A stretch of DNA of 64,000 bases, taken from Superficieibacter electus (GTDB taxonomy: Bacteria > Pseudomonadota > Gammaproteobacteria > Enterobacterales > Enterobacteriaceae). Position numbers and translations under genes: made by a program. The stretch spans positions 1-64,000 of the forward strand of contig NZ_PQGD01000001.1 in assembly GCF_002915575.1 (NCBI RefSeq). The letters are read 5' to 3'. The stretch's first letter is position 1; each line of letters begins with the position of its first letter. Shown piece by piece: positions 58,715 through 64,000 of the stretch. The notes under the pieces are model-generated. The model had not been told where the DNA came from and did not search any database. It saw only the letters and a program-made list of their open reading frames with translations.

Positions 58715-59479
58715 ATGCTGGCACATGAGAGAAGGAAAAAGATCCTTTCCATGCTCGTTTCAACGGGTTATCTGAATGCTAATCAACTCGCTGAAGCGTT
58801 TGAGGTAGACAGCTCAACAATTAGAAGAGATCTCATTCATCTCGAAAAAACGCAGCAGATCGTCAGAACGCACGGTGGCGTGCTGCCTGTGCTGACGACG
58901 GAAAGGCAGGACACCCCCTATACCATCCGTAAAAGTCGCAATCACGAGCAAAAAGTCGCGATCGGGCAATACGCCGCCTCATTAATCGCTGATGGTGACT
59001 CGGTGATCCTGGATAACGGCTCAACCGTCTATGAACTGGCGGTACAGCTTGCCAGCAAAAAAGACCTGACTGTTATCACCAACGATCTCAACATTGCCCT
59101 GCTGCTGAGTCAGTATCCGGCAATTAATCTCAACATTACCGGCGGCGTGGTTATCGGCAATTCATTAACTCTGGTCGGTCCGGATGCGACGCGCAAATTC
59201 ACTGAAGTTTATGCCGACTGGGCATTTCTTGGCGCAGAAGGTGTGCATCCGCAGGCCGGCATCACGAATGTTAATGCTATTGAATTACCGACCAAAAAAG
59301 AAATTCTGAAATCTGCAAAAACGCGAGTGGTGCTGGCGGATACGTCGAAGCTGGGGTACCGGGCGCTTTCTCATGTCTGCGATATTGCTGATATCGATAT
59401 GATCATCACCGATAAGAAGAAAAATGATAAATCTTCTACAGGCTATGACGACAAGCTGCGTTTTGCCCGTCACGAATAG
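58715..59479 (+). CDS. DeoR-family transcriptional repressor
   Basis: Sugar-phosphate-responsive repressor of 254 residues. Helix-turn-helix: RRKKILSMLVSTGYLNANQL then AEAFEVDSSTIRRDLIHLEK, with the DeoR signature RTHGGVLPV; the sensor domain has ILDNGSTVYELA, TVITNDLNIALLL and KILKSAKTRVVLADTSKLG-like motifs. ATG 58715 has GAGGAGG upstream. Divergent from the SIS-ROK-MFS operon, which it very likely controls. A terminator follows. Confidence 0.92.
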   Translation: MLAHERRKKILSMLVSTGYLNANQLAEAFEVDSSTIRRDLIHLEKTQQIVRTHGGVLPVLTTERQDTPYTIRKSRNHEQKVAIGQYAASLIADGDSVILDNGSTVYELAVQLASKKDLTVITNDLNIALLLSQYPAINLNITGGVVIGNSLTLVGPDATRKFTEVYADWAFLGAEGVHPQAGITNVNAIELPTKKEILKSAKTRVVLADTSKLGYRALSHVCDIADIDMIITDKKKNDKSSTGYDDKLRFARHE

Positions 59480-59483
59480 GTAA

Positions 59484-59506
59484 GCCCGCGTCTCGCGGGC
59501 GTTTTT
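59484..59506 (+). terminator. Terminator after the DeoR-type gene
   Basis: Stem GCCCGCG-TCT-CGCGGGC followed by GTTTTT, five bases after the stop. Confidence 0.88.
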
Positions 59507-59511
59507 GCTCG

Positions 59512-59934
59512 TTATTTGTAAAGCGGAAGATCCCCTGTCATTTTTGTGACTTTCTTTTTCGGCCCTGCCAGCCCAATAGCCACCAGCGCGATGGCATCAC
59601 TGTTCACAGCGGATATTCTTTCGCCGTACTCATCATAGGTTTTGCACGACTGTGCCAGCGCACTGAAAGGCATGACATACATCTCGTTGTCGGCTTCAGC
59701 CACAGACAAAAAGTGCCGCAGCGCCTCGCCTGACGCGCGCAGAACCGGTAGCGGTGCGGAGATCACCCCGGGGTAATTCACCGCGTCCAGGCTTTGCCTG
59801 TCGGGTCCCACCAGCCCGGCGATAGTGCGGCCAAAACTAATGCCAATGACGCTTGCCGCATTGATGGCAAGACCCGCAGGGAGAGCGTTATCAATAATGA
59901 TCGTACAGCGATGCTGGCTGGCATCAAATTTCAT
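59512..59934 (-). CDS. DUF2000 family protein
   Basis: A 140-residue cytoplasmic protein of DUF2000 (fold related to peptidyl-tRNA hydrolase 2): CTIIIDNALPAGLAINAASV at the start, FGRTIAGLVGPD, and YGERISAVNSDAIALVAIGL. Function unknown. Divergently paired with an Lrp/AsnC-type regulator, a neighbourhood common for this family, so the regulator probably controls it. Confidence 0.85.
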   Translation of the reverse strand: MKFDASQHRCTIIIDNALPAGLAINAASVIGISFGRTIAGLVGPDRQSLDAVNYPGVISAPLPVLRASGEALRHFLSVAEADNEMYVMPFSALAQSCKTYDEYGERISAVNSDAIALVAIGLAGPKKKVTKMTGDLPLYK

Positions 59935-60075
59935 CTGGCGTCCTTAAAAGTCGTTGGTGAGATAAATATTATGCCGCCATGGAACAGAAATGAGCTTTCT
60001 GTTTTGTTTACCTGCACGTCATTATTCGGTAAAAATATCCCCGGAATACGCAAATAAAGAAAGGAATAACCTTAA

Positions 60076-60546
60076 ATGCCGCTTGATACGACTGAAATCA
60101 AATTACTCAGGCTGTTACAGGATGATGGCCGGGTCACCAACCAGCAGCTTGCCGATAAGGCAGGGATGTCCGCCTCGCCTTGCTGGCGTAAAGTTCGCAG
60201 GCTGGAAGATGATAATGTTATTCAGGGCTATCGCGCCGTTCTGAACCGGAAAAAAATTGGGCTGGGAGTAATGGTGTTTATTCGGGTAACCATTGATAGC
60301 CACAGTGAAGCGGAAGCGAGAAAATTTGAAGAGGAGGTTACGGCGCTGGAAGATGTGGTAGCCTGCTACAGTATCGGCGGCGATGCTGATTTTCTGCTAC
60401 AGGTGGTAGCATCCAGTCTGGATACCTATGCTGACTTTGCGATGTCCGTGGTGCGCAGGCTACCGGGCATAAAAGAGATGCAAAGTATGTTTGTGCTAAA
60501 AGAGATTAAACCGTTGACCGCTTACCCGGTCAAAAAGCAGGTCTGA
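60076..60546 (+). CDS. Lrp/AsnC-family transcriptional regulator
   Basis: Feast/famine regulator of 156 residues. N-terminal helix-turn-helix LLRLLQDDGRVTNQQLADKA then GMSASPCWRKVRRLEDDNVI; C-terminal RAM domain (VMVFIRVTIDSHSEAEARKFE, VVACYSIGGDADFLLQVVAS) that would sense an amino acid. Divergent from the DUF2000 gene with 141 bases between. Its stop is followed by a terminator shared with the tRNA on the other strand. Confidence 0.92.
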   Translation: MPLDTTEIKLLRLLQDDGRVTNQQLADKAGMSASPCWRKVRRLEDDNVIQGYRAVLNRKKIGLGVMVFIRVTIDSHSEAEARKFEEEVTALEDVVACYSIGGDADFLLQVVASSLDTYADFAMSVVRRLPGIKEMQSMFVLKEIKPLTAYPVKKQV

Positions 60547-60549
60547 TGG

Positions 60550-60585
60550 CAAAAAGCAAAAAGCCCGCTAAAAAGCGGGCTTCTT
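60550..60585. terminator. Bidirectional terminator between lrp-type gene and tRNA-Asn copy 3
   Basis: Stem AAGCCCGC / GCGGGCTT with loop TAAAAA; on the minus strand it is followed by TTTGCTTTTTG and serves tRNA-Asn. The hairpin equals the one after tRNA-Asn copy 2. Confidence 0.85.
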
Positions 60586-60591
60586 TAAATC

Positions 60592-60667
60592 TGGCTCCTC
60601 TGACTGGACTCGAACCAGTGACATACGGATTAACAGTCCGCCGTTCTACCGACTGAACTACAGAGGA
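60592..60667 (-). tRNA. asnW: tRNA-Asn (GTT), copy 3 (asnW position)
   Basis: Same 76-base gene as the other copies, on the minus strand with encoded CCA. Promoter on the minus strand: TTGACA then TAATAT with a 17-base spacer, followed by a GC-rich discriminator. Beside yeeO, as asnW is in E. coli. Confidence 0.95.
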
Positions 60668-60788
60668 ATCGTTTGAACGGGGCGAATATTAACGGGCCAC
60701 TCGCCCCTTGTCAAAGCCTGTTTGTACAAATTCAACCGTTTGCTGATTTATTCTTCGTAATGCGCAGAAACAGCGCAATAGCGTTTAA

Positions 60789-62234
60789 TTAATCAACAAT
60801 TTTCTTCTGTCGGGGATACTTCCATAGCCAGCGACCGCTGATCATTCGCCAGTAGAAACAGGCACCACGTACGGCCCAGTCGAAGAACATTCCCAACCAG
60901 ACACCCACCACGCCCATACCTAGCATGATGCCCAGTACGTAACCTGCCACTACACGACAACCCCACATACTGAGCATTGACACCCACATTGAAAAGCGTG
61001 CATCGCGTGCGCCCTTTTGCCCGGCAGGCAGCACCCACGACGCAGCCCAGATAGGCATAAAGGCGGCGTTCAGCCAGATAAGAATTTTAACCACCTCCTT
61101 CACGTCCTCCTCTCGGGTATAGAACGAGGCCATCAGCCCGGCAAACGGCGCACTAAGCCAGGCGATAATCGTCAGACCAATCGTTGAAAGCCAGAAAACA
61201 TGGCGCAACTGACGCTCGGCCTGGGCAATCTGCCCTTTCCCCAGCCGTTTCCCGGTGATAATCGTTGACGCGGAACCGAGGGCGTTACCAGGCAGGTTAA
61301 TCAGCGAGGCGATAGAAAAGGCAATGAAGTTACCGGCAATCACATCAGTGCCCATTCCGGCCACAAACATCTGGGTCAGCAGCTTACCGCCGTTAAACAG
61401 CACCGATTCAATACTCGCCGGAATACCAATCCCCAGTACTTCCCACAGAATACTGAAATTAAGTGGCGCAAAGTAACTCTTCAATGAGATACGCAGCGCC
61501 GGGTTAAAGCCGATCATCAGCACCACAATAATCGCCACCGCGCCGATATAACGCGCAATGGTCAACCCCAGCCCCGCACCCACAAAACCCAGCCCGTCCC
61601 AGGAGAACACGCCATAAATCAGTGCGCTGCTGATAATAATATTGAGGATGTTCATCCCGCCGTTGATCATCAGCGGAATTTTAGTATTTCCCGCACCGCG
61701 TAGCGCACCGCTGCCGATGAGAGTAATTGCTGCCGCCGGATAGCTCAGCGCGGTCAACTCAAGATAGGTTAGCGCCAGTGCTTTCACCTGCGGCGTGGCT
61801 TCTCCGGCAACGAAATCAATAATCTGGCTGCCGAACGCATGAATCAACACCGTCAGCGCAATGGCAAACAGCGTCATGATCACCAGCGACTGTCGCGCCG
61901 CCGCCCTCGCCCGATTCGGATCAAGCTTTCCGAGGCTAAAGGCCACCACCACCGTGGTACCCAGATCGACCGCGGCGAAAAAGGCCATGATGACCATATT
62001 AAAACTGTCGGCCAGCCCCACACCTGCCATCGCCTCTTTGCCCAACCAACTGACGAGGAACGTGCTGAGCACCCCCATCAACAGGACGCAGGTATTTTCC
62101 AGAAAGATAGGAATGGCAAGTGGAGTGATCTCACGCCAGAAGAGAACCCGGTAACTCTTTCGTTTTGCGTACCAGGGCGTGCGAGTAACGACCCGGCGCA
62201 GAGAAGCAGTAACGTCCAAAATTGACCTTAACAA
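60789..62234 (-). CDS. yeeO: MATE family efflux transporter YeeO
   Basis: Twelve-span MATE antiporter of 481 residues, reported in E. coli to export flavins and some dipeptides. MLRSILDV begins at a TTG, and from YAKRKSYRVLFWREITPLAI onward it follows E. coli YeeO nearly residue for residue; the E. coli protein is annotated about 65 residues longer at the N-terminus, which may be a start-site difference. MAGVGLADSFNMVIMAFFAA and GSGALRGAGNTKIPLMINGG are MATE motifs. Confidence 0.93.
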   Translation of the reverse strand: MLRSILDVTASLRRVVTRTPWYAKRKSYRVLFWREITPLAIPIFLENTCVLLMGVLSTFLVSWLGKEAMAGVGLADSFNMVIMAFFAAVDLGTTVVVAFSLGKLDPNRARAAARQSLVIMTLFAIALTVLIHAFGSQIIDFVAGEATPQVKALALTYLELTALSYPAAAITLIGSGALRGAGNTKIPLMINGGMNILNIIISSALIYGVFSWDGLGFVGAGLGLTIARYIGAVAIIVVLMIGFNPALRISLKSYFAPLNFSILWEVLGIGIPASIESVLFNGGKLLTQMFVAGMGTDVIAGNFIAFSIASLINLPGNALGSASTIITGKRLGKGQIAQAERQLRHVFWLSTIGLTIIAWLSAPFAGLMASFYTREEDVKEVVKILIWLNAAFMPIWAASWVLPAGQKGARDARFSMWVSMLSMWGCRVVAGYVLGIMLGMGVVGVWLGMFFDWAVRGACFYWRMISGRWLWKYPRQKKIVD

Positions 62235-62413
62235 AGAATGTTGAAACTACATTTCAAATGATGGGGGAGAAAAACCAAACCTGCAAAGTATTTTCCCACA
62301 AAAATTTGTCGGCAAATACATCAATTTGTTGCAAAAAGAGCCACCTGGACTGAAAGGTCAGGATTGGGGTTTGACAAAATTTTTTACGCCGCTAAGATAA
62401 GCCTCCAACCGAT

Positions 62414-62489
62414 TCCTCTGTAGTTCAGTCGGTAGAACGGCGGACTGTTAATCCGTATGTCACTGGTTCGAGTCCAGTCAGAGGAGCCA
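62414..62489 (+). tRNA. asnU: tRNA-Asn (GTT), copy 4 (asnU position)
   Basis: Identical 76-base gene. Promoter TTGACA (62371) and TAAGAT (about 62393) with a 16-base spacer. A decayed integrase follows, as at copy 1. Confidence 0.96.
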
Positions 62490-62651
62490 ATTTCCTGCTT
62501 TCATACATCCTTGCGAATCCTTATCTAATTATGATTCAACAGGTTAGCGTGAAAACTCTTCCCGGTGCATTTTGATTTTACCCTCCGCATCGGGAAAAAT
62601 TGGTGGTCAAATCTGGGGTCAGGTTAGTTCGATAATGGAGTGCCCCCCCAT

Positions 62652-63517
62652 ATGTCTCTGAACGACACTAAAATCCGCAGCTTAAAACCATCCGCCAGAC
62701 CTTACAAAGTTTCCGGTTCTCATGGCCTGTACCTTTTAGTCAATCCAGCGGTTCACGTCTCTGGTATCTCAAATATCGTATCAATGGTAAAGAATCCCGC
62801 CTCGGCTTAGGTGCATATCCCGATGTTTCTCTGGCTTACGCCTGACAGCAACGTGATGGCATACGCAAGCTACTGACGCAGAATATCAATCCAGCACAGC
62901 AATGTACCGCAGATAAAGCTGCCCGCTAACCGGAAAAAACGTTTAAGCACGTTGCATTGAGCTGGCATAAAAGCAATCGAAACTGGTCAGAGAACCACTC
63001 TGCCCGCCTGCTTGCCTGCATGAACAATCATATATTTCCCGTGATTGGACATTTTCCAGTAGCTGAACTGAAACCTCGTCACTTTATCGACCCGCTGAAA
63101 GGCATTGAGCAAAAAGGTCTGTTGGAAGTCGCAGCACGTACCCGGCAGCATATGTGCAACATCATGCGGCATGCCGTACATCAGGGAATGATTGAGAGCA
63201 ATCCGGCATCGAATCTCGAAGGTATCATCGCAGCACCGGTTAAAAGACACTATCCCGCCCTTCCCCTTGAACGACTACCCGAACTGTTGAGCCGAATTGA
63301 TGGTAATCGTCAGGGATGGAAATTAACCCGGCTGGCTGTTTCTCTTACCTTGCATGTCTTTATTCGCTCCAGCGAACTGAGGTTTGCCCGCTGGACGGAA
63401 ATAAGTTTCAAAAACAAAATCTGGACTATCCCCGCCACACGAAAGTCGATCCCCGGAATTAGGTCCGCTGTGAGTGAAAAGCTGAACATCGTGGCGTTAA
63501 GCAACGGAAATGACTAA
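62652..63517 (+). pseudogene. Decayed P4/HPI-type tyrosine integrase
   Basis: Opens MSLNDTKIRSLKPSARPYKV then GSHGLYLLVNP, shifts frame near 62750 into GSRLWYLKYRINGKESRLGL, meets an in-frame TGA (about 62842) and TAA (about 62928), then reads on from about 62957 as the core-binding region (HVALSWHKSNRNWSENHSAR, HVFIRSSELRFARWTE). Catalytic Arg is in RSSELRFARW, but sequence after RKSIPGIR is scrambled and the His-Arg-Tyr part is lost. It sits 160 bases after tRNA-Asn copy 4, like functional island integrases. Same family as the fragment at 27697. Confidence 0.9.
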
Positions 63518-63609
63518 CCACTAAGCCAGCTAATCCAGATAAAAATTTACGATTGTAATTCACGCTGAAATTAAGCGTTTGATTAAGATAATACGCATAT
63601 CTGATTACC

Positions 63610-64000
63610 TTACGTGCTTCGCTGACAGACGACTTCCAGATTATTGCCATCAGGATCAAAAACATACGCAGCATAGTATTGTGAATGATATTGCTTACGA
63701 ACTCCCGGTGCTCCGTTATCTTTTCCACCCGCCTGAATAGCCCGTTTCCAGAATTCATCCACTATGCGGCGCTCATCAGCAGAAAAAGCCAGATGCAACG
63801 GCGCACCGTTTTCCTCATTGTCATGCAGCCACAGCCGGGGATAGCCCTGTGGCCCAAGTCCATAACGAAAACCACCGGTTCGCGTTTTGGCTGGTTCCTG
63901 AGTAATAACCAGTCTGAAGCCCAATGGCTCAAGTGCCTGCAGATAGAAGCGCAGCGATAACGGCGCATTTTTCACTGAAATCTCAAGGTGGTCGATGACA
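63610..64000 (-). CDS. VOC-family (glyoxalase/bleomycin resistance-like) protein, partial
   Basis: The reading frame stays open through the window edge, so the start is outside; visible residues begin VIDHLEISVKNAPLSLRFYL, the usual first strand and helix of a VOC domain with the metal-binding His. The other end has YAAYVFDPDGNNLEVVCQ with the conserved Glu. About 130 residues are present, nearly a full single VOC module. Substrate unknown; metal-dependent isomerase, lyase or dioxygenase chemistry is typical. Confidence 0.85.
   Translation of the reverse strand, partial: VIDHLEISVKNAPLSLRFYLQALEPLGFRLVITQEPAKTRTGGFRYGLGPQGYPRLWLHDNEENGAPLHLAFSADERRIVDEFWKRAIQAGGKDNGAPGVRKQYHSQYYAAYVFDPDGNNLEVVCQRST

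Overview
The window is chromosomal DNA from an enterobacterium close to Escherichia and Salmonella, most probably Citrobacter. Gene order from yedD to mtfA follows the E. coli fliE-fliR / rcsA / dsrA / dcm / serU stretch, and proteins such as FliR, DsrB, Amn, Cbl and YeeO are close to their E. coli versions from memory. The aztABCD zinc operon with an AztD chaperone is known from Citrobacter koseri, so C. koseri or a near relative is my best guess. This is inference; no search was run.

Layout. 1-3.7 kb: REP repeats, lipoprotein YedD, the selenium-linked pair yedE-yedF, two small membrane proteins and a DJ-1/PfpI protein. 3.7-14.8 kb: flagellar genes fliE (leftward), then fliFGHIJK and fliLMNOPQR, which encode the MS ring, C ring, export gate and export ATPase; a likely FlhDC box lies between fliE and fliF. 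15-26.5 kb: rcsA, dsrB, yodD, the sRNA DsrA, yedP, dgcQ, yodC, yedI, yedA, vsr-dcm, yedJ, a yedR-like gene, a probable RseX sRNA, an OmpS1-type porin and tRNA-Ser(CGA). Then come mtfA and the first of four tRNA-Asn(GTT) genes.

27.5-42.7 kb is an accessory island following this tRNA-Asn and a decayed P4-type integrase. Its content is that of a zinc-starvation island: aztABCD, a KdgM-like porin, a tiny secreted Cys-rich protein, a flavin oxidoreductase, a broken zinc-independent HemB paralogue, a COG0523 metallochaperone GTPase, a HisI paralogue, a Fur/Zur paralogue and a second, FecBCD-type ABC importer. Four copies of the palindrome GTTAT-N3-ATAAC (Zur-box type) lie in front of aztA, the Cys-rich gene, the hisI2/fur divergent promoter and the FecBCD-type operon. 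The Zur paralogue keeps its structural Cys4 zinc site but has lost three of four ligands of the sensing site.

43-51 kb: a CUT1-type ABC transporter with a TauD-family dioxygenase, next to the sulfur regulator cbl and the nitrogen regulator nac (sigma-54 promoter and NtrC site visible), then a second tRNA-Asn. 51-60.6 kb: a phosphodiester glycosidase-like secreted protein, amn, aminopeptidase P, a sugar-phosphate cluster (MFS porter, ROK kinase, SIS isomerase/deglycase, DeoR regulator with an 18-bp palindromic operator), and a divergent DUF2000/Lrp pair. 60.6-64 kb: a third tRNA-Asn, yeeO, a fourth tRNA-Asn with a second decayed integrase of the same family, and a VOC-family gene cut by the window edge.

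Most of the window is ordinary core genome. The zinc island, the TauD/CUT1 cluster and the SIS/ROK cluster are the accessory parts worth attention. Compared with K-12 as remembered, the cbl-nac-asnV block and the amn-asnW-yeeO-asnU block have exchanged places, probably through recombination between the tRNA-Asn copies.
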